Part shown: one piece after another, positions 1-5,789 of the stretch
Numbering within the stretch: the stretch's first letter is position 1
Layout: each line of letters opens with the position of its first letter
Assembly (NCBI GenBank): GCA_052117325.1
Contig: JBQKJJ010000034.1
DNA from: CAG-964 sp902789345
GTDB taxonomy: Bacteria; Bacillota; Clostridia; Oscillospirales; Acutalibacteraceae
Direction: 5' to 3' (one strand)
Length of the DNA stretch: 11,423 nucleotides
Notes under the pieces: model-generated
What the model was told of the DNA's origin: nothing
Database searches by the model: none
The model's input: only the letters and a program-made list of their open reading frames with translations
Position numbers and translations under genes: made by a program

Positions 1-30
1 TCTACGCTGCAGTATGACCCGAGTGGCCGC

Positions 31-79
31 CGGATTTTCCTCTTCTGGTCGCCTGCGGCTCCCTCCAGAAGAAAATCCG
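31..79. repeat. GC-rich long hairpin element
   Basis: Bases 31-38 pair with 72-79 and bases 42-48 pair with 65-71, with a 3-nt bulge (39-41). A small inner GCC/GGC stem (51-53 with 57-59) sits in the loop. The first ~100 bases are clearly more GC-rich than the rest of the window. Read on the plus strand in frame 2 they give an open frame ending at a TAA near 107, with no start in view. I have an impression that such segments recur in gut Clostridia genomes, which would make this a dispersed repeat, but I cannot verify that here. It could also be the end of a gene or element lying to the left. Confidence 0.4.
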
Positions 80-137
80 AAAGGTTCTCACCATCTAGCT
101 GGTTCTAACACGAAAAATGCTCAACTTATTATTGCAA

Positions 138-165
138 TTGACCTAAAAAATGGATGTGATATAAT
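138..165 (+). promoter_or_regulatory. Sigma-A promoter for the EamA transporter
   Basis: A TTGACC -35 box (138-143) and a TATAAT -10 box (160-165) are separated by 16 bp. A TG dinucleotide just upstream of the -10 box (157-158) makes it an extended -10. Transcription would start near 172, leaving a leader of nearly 200 nt before the transporter start at 368. Confidence 0.75.
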
Positions 166-171
166 ATAGAT

Positions 172-367
172 TAAGATACAGCAAAAGAAACAATAAATCA
201 CCAAAGGGTGGTTTAATAATGCGTTGGTAAAGCTGAAAAGACTAAGAAATACAGTTTGTGTAGACTTGTTTGACTTAAAAATTCTCGTGGCAAAAGCTTA
301 AATTTTATACCAACCTTCTTATTACTTTTGCGTATAACTATAAGGATAAGAAAGTAAGGCGAATATT
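172..367 (+). promoter_or_regulatory. Long structured 5' leader of the transporter gene
   Basis: The leader holds several possible pairings. AATCACC/GGTGGTT flanks a 4-nt AAAG loop (about 196-213). GTTGGTA (223-229) pairs perfectly with TACCAAC (308-314), closing a domain of about 90 nt. TTCTTAT (316-322) pairs with ATAAGAA (346-352), just upstream of the AAGG ribosome site (356-359). A tiny reading frame (219-230) overlaps the 5' arm of the large stem. This organisation suggests a riboswitch or translation-coupled attenuator, but I do not recognise a known riboswitch class. The structural reading is inference from hand pairing. Confidence 0.4.
219..230 (+). CDS. Possible leader micro-ORF (Met-Arg-Trp-stop)
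   Basis: ATG CGT TGG TAA is preceded by AAAGGGTGG, which has the composition and spacing of a ribosome site. The TGG and stop codons lie inside the 5' arm of the leader stem 223-229/308-314, so a ribosome pausing here would disrupt that stem. Such tiny ORFs occur ahead of antibiotic-inducible resistance genes. Four codons can also arise by chance, so confidence is low. Confidence 0.2.
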   Translation: MRW

Positions 368-1240
368 ATGTGGATTCTTTTTGCCTTTGGTTCGGCATTT
401 TTTGCAGGACTTACGGCAATCCTCGCCAAATGCGGCATTAAGAAAACCGATTCCGATGCTGCCACAGCAATTCGTACCATAGTTGTACTGATATTTTCGT
501 GGCTGATGGTGGCCCTTGTCGGCTCCGGGGCGGGTATTTCTAACCTAAGTACAAAAACATGGATTTTTCTGATTCTGTCCGGAATTGCCACCGGCGCTTC
601 ATGGCTGTGTTATTTTCGAGCACTTCAGCTGGGGGATGTAAATAAGGTTGTGCCTATTGACAAGTCCAGTACTGTGCTGACTATGTTGCTGGCTATGATT
701 TTTCTTGGAGAAAAAATTACATGGCTTAACGGTGGGGCAATTATTTTAATAGGAGTTGGCACCTTTTTAATGATTGAGAAAAAAGGGGACTCAAACGAAA
801 AGTCAGAAAAGAAAAGTTGGTTGATTTATGCGGTATTATCCGCAGTATTTGCCAGCTTAACATCAATTTTAGGTAAGGTTGGCATTGATGGCGTAGAGTC
901 CAACCTTGGCACAGCTATTCGTACAGGCGTTGTACTTATAATGGCGTGGCTTATGGTGTTTGTTAAGGGTAAACAGCACACACTGAAAAATATCCCCAAA
1001 AGTGAGCTGGGTTTTATTTGTTTGTCCGGAATCGCCACAGGTGCCTCGTGGCTGTGTTACTATAAAGCTTTACAGGACGGTCTTGCAAGTGTGGTAGTTC
1101 CTATTGATAAGCTGAGCATTTTGGTTTCTATCGGTTTTTCGGCGTTGGTGTTTAAGGAACATCTGTCAAAAAAAGCGGCGATTGGGCTTGCATTTATAGT
1201 TGCAGGCACACTAATAATGCTTATAAAACTACCAACCTAA
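368..1240 (+). CDS. EamA/DMT-family transporter
   Basis: A 290-residue integral membrane protein of the drug/metabolite transporter superfamily (EamA family), expected to span the membrane about ten times and move a small metabolite or drug across the cytoplasmic membrane; the substrate cannot be told. It has the two-repeat EamA layout: residues 1-135 and 150-288 are clearly homologous, each with AIRT near the start, an LSGIATGASWLCY block (70-82 and 219-231) and VVPIDK (94-99 and 243-248). The linker 137-150 is charged (Lys/Glu/Asp/Ser). The ATG at 368 has AAGG 8 nt upstream (356-359). Its own promoter lies at 138-165. The broken sigma-factor gene follows after about 50 nt with no clear terminator between, so the two may have formed one transcript. 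The family call is firm; any narrower name would be a guess. Confidence 0.9.
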   Translation: MWILFAFGSAFFAGLTAILAKCGIKKTDSDAATAIRTIVVLIFSWLMVALVGSGAGISNLSTKTWIFLILSGIATGASWLCYFRALQLGDVNKVVPIDKSSTVLTMLLAMIFLGEKITWLNGGAIILIGVGTFLMIEKKGDSNEKSEKKSWLIYAVLSAVFASLTSILGKVGIDGVESNLGTAIRTGVVLIMAWLMVFVKGKQHTLKNIPKSELGFICLSGIATGASWLCYYKALQDGLASVVVPIDKLSILVSIGFSALVFKEHLSKKAAIGLAFIVAGTLIMLIKLPT

Positions 1241-1289
1241 GCAAGACTTCTGCGTGTAATTAAGTGAAATTAAGAAGGGAGTGGAAACA

Positions 1290-1391
1290 GTGAACGAAAA
1301 AGCTCTGATAAAAAAATGTCAGCGGGGCGACAAGCAGGCATTTGAAGAACTTATCCGTTTGTATTACGACTATGTTTCCGGCTTTCTTTAT
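1290..1391 (+). pseudogene. Truncated sigma-70 (ECF-like) N-terminus
   Basis: Starting from GTG 1290 (AAGGGAG at 1275-1281, 8 nt upstream; the GTG at 1281 would overlap this site), the frame encodes LIKKCQRGDKQAFEELIRLY followed by YDYVSGFLY. That is the typical opening of region 2 in a sigma-70 family ECF-type factor. After FLY the reading no longer looks like a sigma factor and stops at 1514. Regions 2.3 through 4, needed for promoter recognition, are absent, so the product cannot work as a sigma factor. The break coincides with the start of a membrane-protein tail in the next frame, which points to a deletion that fused two genes. Confidence 0.65.
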
Positions 1392-1536
1392 GTCTTTCGA
1401 GAGCAACGACAGCAAGGTGGAGGGTACTTTTCTTGGCAGTGCAGTCCGGGCCGCTTTACCAAACAGTATTGCAATTTTTCTGTGTTGTACGGTAATTTTC
1501 ATTATTGCCACTAACCTTGGCATTGACCATGATTAA
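1390..1536 (+). pseudogene. Orphan C-terminal tail of a membrane protein
   Basis: In the frame one base after that of the sigma fragment, bases 1390-1536 encode about 48 residues. They comprise a polar stretch (FESNDSKVEGTFLGSAVRAA) followed by a strongly hydrophobic helix (IAIFLCCTVIFIIATN) and a short polar end before TAA. This reads as the last transmembrane helix and tail of a larger protein whose body is missing. The source family is not recognisable. An ATG lies at 1390 but has no ribosome site of its own. Deletion between an ECF sigma gene and a downstream membrane protein gene, perhaps its anti-sigma or a transporter, would explain the arrangement. Confidence 0.45.
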
Positions 1537-1550
1537 AAATCAATTATAAG

Positions 1551-1595
1551 CAAGCAAAGCCGCAACAGACTTTATATCTGCTGTGGCTTTGCTTG
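1551..1595. terminator. Long stem-loop, probable terminator
   Basis: Arms 1551-1569 and 1577-1595 form a 19-bp stem with one G-U pair and one mismatch around a 7-nt loop. It lies 15 nt after the stop of the membrane-protein relic. It is followed by a GT-rich run rather than T residues, so as a plus-strand terminator it would be atypical. Confidence 0.5.
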
Positions 1596-1604
1596 TGTGT
1601 GTAT

Positions 1605-1620
1605 GTGTATAAATATACAC
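1605..1620. repeat. 16-bp palindrome after a GT tract
   Basis: GTGTATA (1605-1611) and TATACAC (1614-1620) form a perfect inverted repeat with a 2-bp centre. It is directly preceded by an alternating GT tract (1595-1607). It could be a protein-binding site or a chance AT-rich palindrome; no gene starts nearby on either strand. Confidence 0.25.
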
Positions 1621-1687
1621 TGCGGTTTGTTTGCGTTAAAATAATAGGTGGGTATTATTAATATTGTAACTTATAAATTCCGAATTT

Positions 1688-1721
1688 AAGCACTTGTGCA
1701 GTTAATGTACAGGTGCTTTTT
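1688..1721 (+). terminator. Rho-independent terminator
   Basis: Arms 1688-1700 and 1706-1718 form a 13-bp stem with two G-U pairs and a 5-nt loop, followed by TTTTTGT on the plus strand. It may end transcription from the transporter/sigma-relic unit. It could also help stop minus-strand transcription from the hydrolase gene that ends at 1784, although the minus-strand T-run is poor. Confidence 0.65.
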
Positions 1722-1783
1722 GTACGCCGCAAAGTAACCTATGGTGCGTGCTAAAACAAGATTTATTAAAAATTAAAACCTGT

Positions 1784-2563
1784 TTATGGGCTTAGTGACG
1801 AATGGATTACGAATTCTTTAAAGATTAATTGACTGCTTTGGTTAGATTTATAAGAAAATTCCGGGTGCCACTGTACAGCCCACACAAATTTTTTGTTCCT
1901 CATATATACTGCCTCCACAAGACCGTCCGGAGAGTATGCCATTGCCGACAGGGGAGTAGCAAGGTCTTTTATGGCTTGGTGGTGGTAGCTGTTTACCTCA
2001 AGCTGTTCTGTTTTTAGCAGGCTGTATAAGGGACTTTCAGTATCCAGTGTAACGGTATGTATAGGAATGTCATAAGGAGGGCTTTGGTGGTGCTCTGTAG
2101 TTGAATTGCACTGCGTAGGCAAGTCCTGATACAGCGTACCCCCTAAAACGGCATTTATAAGCTGTATACCTCGGCATATGCCAAGCACAGGCTTATTTAG
2201 CTTTAAAACTGTCTTTAAAAGTAATCTTTCCATATTGTCACGAAGCTGTACATTTTCTCCGCATTGAGGTATGGGTTTTTCACCATATAAACTAGGGGAA
2301 ATATCGTGACCGCCGGTAAAAAGAAATCCGTCTGCCGTTTCTGCAAGCTGATTAAGCAGTTGTGGATTGTCGGTCAACGGTAGCATTACAGGCAGTCCGC
2401 CGGCCTGAATGATCCCCTCCATATAGCCCGGAAGCATCCAGTAGCTCTCTTTCTCGGTATCCACCAAAGGTAAAATGCCAATAATAGGTCCTTTAGCCTG
2501 ACTGTGTAGGGCTTGGGCGGCTTCTGTGTATTTTTGCGGTTTTGGTTGTTTCAATGAACACAT
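1784..2563 (-). CDS. puuD: Gamma-glutamyl-gamma-aminobutyrate hydrolase family protein
   Basis: A 259-residue cytoplasmic class I glutamine-amidotransferase-like hydrolase (peptidase C26 / PuuD family). Characterised members hydrolyse gamma-glutamyl-GABA in putrescine breakdown; the real substrate here could be another gamma-glutamyl amide. The catalytic cysteine lies in the nucleophile elbow GICRG (Cys130) and the His/Glu pair in QWHPEF (His233, Glu235). The family's GG-x-D block is present (TGGHDISPSLYGE, 83-95). Length is normal, with an N-terminal extension of about 24 residues before GPIIGI. The start is set by GGGAGGG at 2571-2577, 6 nt before the ATG. The gene has its own promoter (2628-2656) and a hairpin in the short leader. 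No other polyamine gene is nearby, so the pathway assignment is tentative; the symbol follows the family. Confidence 0.88.
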   Translation of the reverse strand: MCSLKQPKPQKYTEAAQALHSQAKGPIIGILPLVDTEKESYWMLPGYMEGIIQAGGLPVMLPLTDNPQLLNQLAETADGFLFTGGHDISPSLYGEKPIPQCGENVQLRDNMERLLLKTVLKLNKPVLGICRGIQLINAVLGGTLYQDLPTQCNSTTEHHQSPPYDIPIHTVTLDTESPLYSLLKTEQLEVNSYHHQAIKDLATPLSAMAYSPDGLVEAVYMRNKKFVWAVQWHPEFSYKSNQSSQLIFKEFVIHSSLSP

Positions 2564-2580
2564 ATGGTTCCCTCCCTGCT

Positions 2581-2616
2581 AAAAAATAAAGAGGTCGGCT
2601 AATTACCGACCTCTTT
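2581..2616 (-). terminator. Terminator-like hairpin in the puuD-family gene leader
   Basis: Arms 2588-2598 and 2606-2616 form a perfect 11-bp stem with a 7-nt loop. On the minus strand it is followed by TTTATTTTTT (down to about 2581). It sits between the promoter (2628-2656) and the ribosome site (2571-2577), so it would act on the gene's own transcript. That is the geometry of an attenuator. It could instead be a stabilising 5' hairpin. Confidence 0.6.
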
Positions 2617-2627
2617 GTCATGTATTG

Positions 2628-2656
2628 ATTATATCATTTTAGGTTAATTTATGCAA
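2628..2656 (-). promoter_or_regulatory. Sigma-A promoter of the puuD-family gene
   Basis: On the minus strand a TTGCAT -35 box (2651-2656) and a perfect TATAAT -10 box (2628-2633) are 17 bp apart. Transcription would start near 2621, giving a leader of about 58 nt that consists almost entirely of the terminator-like hairpin and the ribosome site. Confidence 0.75.
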
Positions 2657-2837
2657 GTTGGTAAGCTTAACTTAAGGCTGCATTGAAAAATTTACGGTGT
2701 TTTATGCCAATGCAAAATGCCTTTTGATTGTTGGTTTGTTAGCACTATTGGGCGTAAAAATATACTGATAAATAAAGTGTATTAGATTACAGAACTTTTA
2801 AGGGCGTATTTCTACTGCGGAGGAATACCGGCAGGTT

Positions 2838-3422
2838 TTACATACAACCGTTATTTTTCTCAAGCTTTTCCAGCAATATACGCATTTCTGAAATTCCCTT
2901 ACGCTGTGACTGTATTATTGCTTGTAAAATAGGAATAAGCCTGTTACAAATGTCAAATTTTAGGGCACTCTGTGACATTCTTATGGCACCCTCGTGGTGG
3001 GGAATCATTTCCTTAATAAAATTAATATTAACATTATTGCAAACAGGTGCGTTTTTCATTTTTGTAAACATTATTAATGCAATTTTAGAATATTCCTGTT
3101 GGTACTGCCGCATATCTCTGTTTGTATTTTTTACGGTTTTGCAGTGACGCAAAATCTTTTCCATATCGTGTATGCTTTTTGTCTGCTCCTTTATAATATT
3201 TTCCGCTATTTTCCTAAGGGGAGCATAGTTTGAAAAATTCAATAGATTATTACTCATTTCTATTGCTGCCCTGTGGTGGGGTATCATACGAACAATAAAG
3301 TCGTTAGATATACTGTCGGTAGGTCTTTGTGATGTCATTCTTTCAATCATAGTATCAAGTATACTGTAGTAGTTATCCATATATATTTGAGTATTGCGGC
3401 TTAGTTTGGTATGGTTATTCAT
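2838..3422 (-). CDS. DUF305 family protein (two tandem domains)
   Basis: A 194-residue protein with two copies of the DUF305 motif: FIVRMIPHHRAAIEMS (MIPHH at residues 46-50) and FIKEMIPHHEGAIRMS (MIPHH at 139-143). Each copy is followed by a helix of the type II-x-Q-x-x-x-I-x-x-M. DUF305 proteins are ferritin-like four-helix bundles. The paired histidines are suspected metal ligands, and some members sit in copper or silver resistance loci; the exact role is unknown. Many relatives are exported, but no signal peptide is seen here, so this one is probably cytoplasmic. The ATG at 3422 is preferred over one at 3473 because AAAGGGGGA (3428-3436) lies 5 nt upstream of it. I see no confident promoter, and nothing around it links it to the neighbouring genes. 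Confidence 0.85.
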   Translation of the reverse strand: MNNHTKLSRNTQIYMDNYYSILDTMIERMTSQRPTDSISNDFIVRMIPHHRAAIEMSNNLLNFSNYAPLRKIAENIIKEQTKSIHDMEKILRHCKTVKNTNRDMRQYQQEYSKIALIMFTKMKNAPVCNNVNINFIKEMIPHHEGAIRMSQSALKFDICNRLIPILQAIIQSQRKGISEMRILLEKLEKNNGCM

Positions 3423-3427
3423 AAAAA

Positions 3428-3436
3428 TCCCCCTTT
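3428..3436 (-). promoter_or_regulatory. Ribosome binding site fixing the DUF305 start
   Basis: AAAGGGGGA on the minus strand lies 5 nt before the ATG at 3422. An in-frame ATG 51 bases upstream (3473) has no such site, so the shorter protein is the better call. Confidence 0.7.
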
Positions 3437-3568
3437 GTATAATTGTATGTTTCCCTCTGAATTTTAGTGCCAAACTACAGCCAATTAAGTGTACAGAAAA
3501 GGATAAACTGTAAAAACAATGTTCTGTTAACTTGATTTTTCAATTATGTAAACACACAATAAGGTACA

Positions 3569-3609
3569 ATAACGCAGGCACTACTGTTTTTGGTTTGTAC
3601 CTGCGTTAT
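3569..3609. terminator. Orphan hairpin, terminator-like
   Basis: ATAACGCAGG (3569-3578) pairs perfectly with CCTGCGTTAT (3600-3609) across a 21-nt interval and is followed by ATTTTG on the plus strand. No plus-strand gene ends here. It may be the terminator of a lost gene, or may separate the DUF305 region from the jet promoter at 3646. The interval 3474-3645 holds nothing else I can support. Confidence 0.4.
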
Positions 3610-3645
3610 ATTTTGTAGTAAATTTAGAATATTTAGTGATTTATA

Positions 3646-3674
3646 TTGAAATTTTATTAACTATACATTATAAT
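3646..3674 (+). promoter_or_regulatory. Sigma-A promoter of the jet operon region
   Basis: A TTGAAA -35 box (3646-3651) and a perfect TATAAT -10 box (3669-3674) are separated by exactly 17 bp. Transcription would begin near 3681 and run through the small upstream ORFs into jetABCD. I see no better promoter in the 113-base gap before jetA, so this is the best candidate for driving the whole operon. Confidence 0.75.
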
Positions 3675-3705
3675 ATGGTTAGAGTGAATAAATCGTATAT
3701 AGCAA

Positions 3706-3719
3706 TACAATTTATTGTA
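3706..3719. promoter_or_regulatory. Candidate operator palindrome
   Basis: TACAAT and ATTGTA flank TT, giving a perfect 14-bp dyad about 25 nt downstream of the expected transcription start. The position suits a repressor site acting by road-block or promoter occlusion. The sequence is AT-rich and short, so chance is a real alternative. Confidence 0.3.
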
Positions 3720-3758
3720 ATCGGCTAATTTAGAACAGTAATGATAGGAAAAATAACA

Positions 3759-3850
3759 ATGAATTTGAAATTATGTATGCCTTGCGGTTCAAAGTTTTTT
3801 ACATAGGGGAAGATTATAGAATATGCAAATATTGCAAAATATCTATTTAA
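3759..3850 (+). pseudogene. Possible broken zinc-ribbon micro-ORF
   Basis: From ATG 3759 the frame gives MNLKLCMPCGSKFFT and stops at 3804. One base back in frame, bases 3809-3850 give EDYRICKYCKISI and a stop. Joined, they form a small protein with two C-x2-C knuckles separated by a short linker, the layout of a zinc ribbon. A T-run (3795-3800) lies at the likely break. AGGA (about 3746-3749) sits 9-10 nt upstream of the ATG. It lies on the jet operon transcript, ahead of the 116-residue ORF. It could be a decayed gene, a sequencing error in an intact one, or chance. I would not assign a function. Confidence 0.3.
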
Positions 3851-3897
3851 AAAGAAAGCTAAAATAAAAATATCATTGTAAGTATAAAAAGAAGGTA

Positions 3898-4248
3898 GTG
3901 GCGACAAAATTGGACGAACAGAAAAATATGCAATCTAGTATTCAGTTAGATTGTTTTAAAGATAATGATGAGTCAGTTATAAAAAAATCTTTGCAGCCGA
4001 CAAGACATACCGCAGCAGAACGAAAAAAAGATTTTTCTAATAGTGAAGTGCGAAGATTCTTTGAAGGCAGAGGTTTAGAGGTAGTTGATAAACGAGCCGA
4101 TGGTGACAGATTATGGATAGTTGGTAAAGAAGCAGATATAAAAAATGCTGTTAAAGAAGCAATTTCCAAATTTAATATTTCAGGTAGATATTGTTCAAGT
4201 AAAAAGTACAGAATCGATAACGGTTGGTGTACAAAAACGAATAAATAG
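3898..4248 (+). CDS. Hypothetical protein with a small C-terminal alpha/beta module
   Basis: A 116-residue protein of unknown function, encoded on the expected jet transcript 113 nt before jetA. Residues 1-45 are polar and probably disordered. Residues 47-113 look like one compact domain: a helix (SEVRRFFEGRG), strands (LEVVDKRA, RLWIVG), a helix (DIKNAVKEAISKF), then a glycine/aromatic tail ending in NGWCTK. The pattern F-x3-G-x-EV-x-DKR...LW-x-VG...GW-x-T resembles, from memory, a C-terminal module on larger bacterial nucleic-acid enzymes; I cannot name it with certainty. The GTG at 3898 is only 2 nt from GAAGG (3891-3895), which is too close; TTG 3910 or ATG 3928 are alternatives. The stop at 3865 prevents a longer reading. 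It may be a stand-alone accessory protein or the surviving tail of a larger gene. Confidence 0.6.
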   Translation: MATKLDEQKNMQSSIQLDCFKDNDESVIKKSLQPTRHTAAERKKDFSNSEVRRFFEGRGLEVVDKRADGDRLWIVGKEADIKNAVKEAISKFNISGRYCSSKKYRIDNGWCTKTNK

Positions 4249-4361
4249 TTTAATAACTATAACGAACGGTAGTATATATTCTTCATCTCATTATTTTATA
4301 TTAGTGTGCTCAATAATTATGGATTAGCAATTTTGCGTTTAATCAGAAAGAGGGGTGTAAA

Positions 4362-5789
4362 GTGGTTTTATTTGATAGTATTGATTATGAAAAATTTTTT
4401 AATCCGTTATGCTGTAAAAATAAGAAAATTTACTATGAATGTATTTTGCAGCTTATAGAAAGATCAGAACAAATATCCTTATTATATGAAAATGATGCCA
4501 GAGATATAGTTGCTTTATATTTTCGCAATCTTGCATACGCTGTTGAGGATGAAGATAATAGCGGAAATGCAGACGAAAACATAAGCAGTAAGAAATCAGA
4601 AACAGAAAATGCAAGTGCTGTGCTTAGATATTTTAGGCATTGCGGTTGGATTTCAAAACGAGAGCTTGGCAGAAATGGTGATAATATTGCTGCGGTTACA
4701 CCCTACTGCAGAAAGGTTATTAATGCAATAGAGAAAATATTTAACGGGGATAACAGTGCGGTACTTACAAACCATATTTTTGCGATTTATGATGCATTGA
4801 ATTCAGCATTTAATGCAGATCATGGGCGAAGTATCAGACCATATTCCAATATTTTAGTTCCGGTTGCAGGTTATGTGTCTGATTTGAAAAATGAATTATT
4901 GGTTCTAAAGGATAGTATAAGGTCTATTATGCAACTTGTTATTAAAACCACTGAAACAAATGAATTAGGGCAGTTTCTAATTCGAAATGAAATGATGAAG
5001 ACCTTTTTTAACGACTATTTCTTTATAAAAAAGGATGGTTTAATTCCCGGATATATTTATGAAATTGAAAGAATGCTAAGACGCCTTGTAAAAACAGGTG
5101 TTTATGAAAAAATGATTATTGAATATAGGGATTTACATAATGTAACCGAAACACAGGCGCGTGAAACTGTTGAAGGCCAGATTGCGGAGATTAAAAGCTT
5201 TATTAGTTATGACTATGTAAAAGAGATGGATTATATTGATAAGAAAATTAACAAATATTATAGCCTCTATTCTACGAGGATTTTAATGGTTCTTAGCAAT
5301 AATGTGAATATGCAGACATATTTAAATGATTTACTAATGGCTATGAAGAATTTGGGCGTAGAAGAAAAAAGAGAGATCTTGACGGCTGTTTCAAAGAGCT
5401 TTATGCTGAGATCTTATAAATATATTGGGCGTAAATCCATTGAAAGAAGGAAAAAGAGAAATTCAAATACAGGAAGTGCAACGGTTATTACAAGTACGCT
5501 AACTGACGAGGAGCGGGCTCGGCTTACAAAAGAACTGCTGTATGAGCAGCCCGATCGATATGGAGTTAAACAAGCTACTGCTTATTTTGACAAATTGTTT
5601 AAAGGAGTAGATAGTATTGAACCCAATAAGGCTATAATAAAAACACGAGATGATGCCATGATGCTGGCAGCCGGTATTATATATTCTGGCTCCGGTGAGT
5701 TTCCTTATGAAATTGAGTTTTTACAGGGAACAATAGAAACGGAAGTTGCAACGATAAGCAATATTAAGATAAAAAGGAGAAGTAAATGA
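4362..5789 (+). CDS. jetA: Wadjet system kleisin-like subunit JetA
   Basis: A 475-residue JetA, the kleisin (MukF-like) subunit that bridges the JetC ATPase heads. The call rests mainly on order and size: first gene of a four-gene set with unmistakable jetC and jetD. Residues 1-125 look winged-helix (the VLRYFRHCGWISKRE region) and are interrupted by an acidic low-complexity stretch at 62-83. The middle (170-345) is long helices, and the end (375-475) is a small C-terminal domain. From memory this matches the DUF5716-type JetA of type II Wadjet rather than the DUF3375-type JetA of type I. The GTG at 4362 follows AGAGGGG (4349-4355) by 6 nt. Its stop overlaps the jetB start by 4 bases (ATGA), so translation is coupled. 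No clear promoter is seen in the 113-base gap before it. Confidence 0.85.
   Translation: MVLFDSIDYEKFFNPLCCKNKKIYYECILQLIERSEQISLLYENDARDIVALYFRNLAYAVEDEDNSGNADENISSKKSETENASAVLRYFRHCGWISKRELGRNGDNIAAVTPYCRKVINAIEKIFNGDNSAVLTNHIFAIYDALNSAFNADHGRSIRPYSNILVPVAGYVSDLKNELLVLKDSIRSIMQLVIKTTETNELGQFLIRNEMMKTFFNDYFFIKKDGLIPGYIYEIERMLRRLVKTGVYEKMIIEYRDLHNVTETQARETVEGQIAEIKSFISYDYVKEMDYIDKKINKYYSLYSTRILMVLSNNVNMQTYLNDLLMAMKNLGVEEKREILTAVSKSFMLRSYKYIGRKSIERRKKRNSNTGSATVITSTLTDEERARLTKELLYEQPDRYGVKQATAYFDKLFKGVDSIEPNKAIIKTRDDAMMLAAGIIYSGSGEFPYEIEFLQGTIETEVATISNIKIKRRSK

Noticed and set aside
204..225. AAAGGGTGG resembling the T-box antiterminator core
   Set aside because: The rest of the core (ACCGCG) is absent, no terminator with T-run follows, and no specifier-loop domain is seen. 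It fits a ribosome site for a micro-ORF better.
3455..3480. TGGCAC element resembling a sigma-54 -24 box upstream of the DUF305 gene
   Set aside because: The required GC of the -12 element is missing at the right spacing and no enhancer-binding regulator is nearby.
4145..4327. 60-codon plus-strand frame overlapping the 116-residue ORF
   Set aside because: It overlaps the domain-bearing ORF in another frame, has no ribosome site and shows no protein-like pattern.
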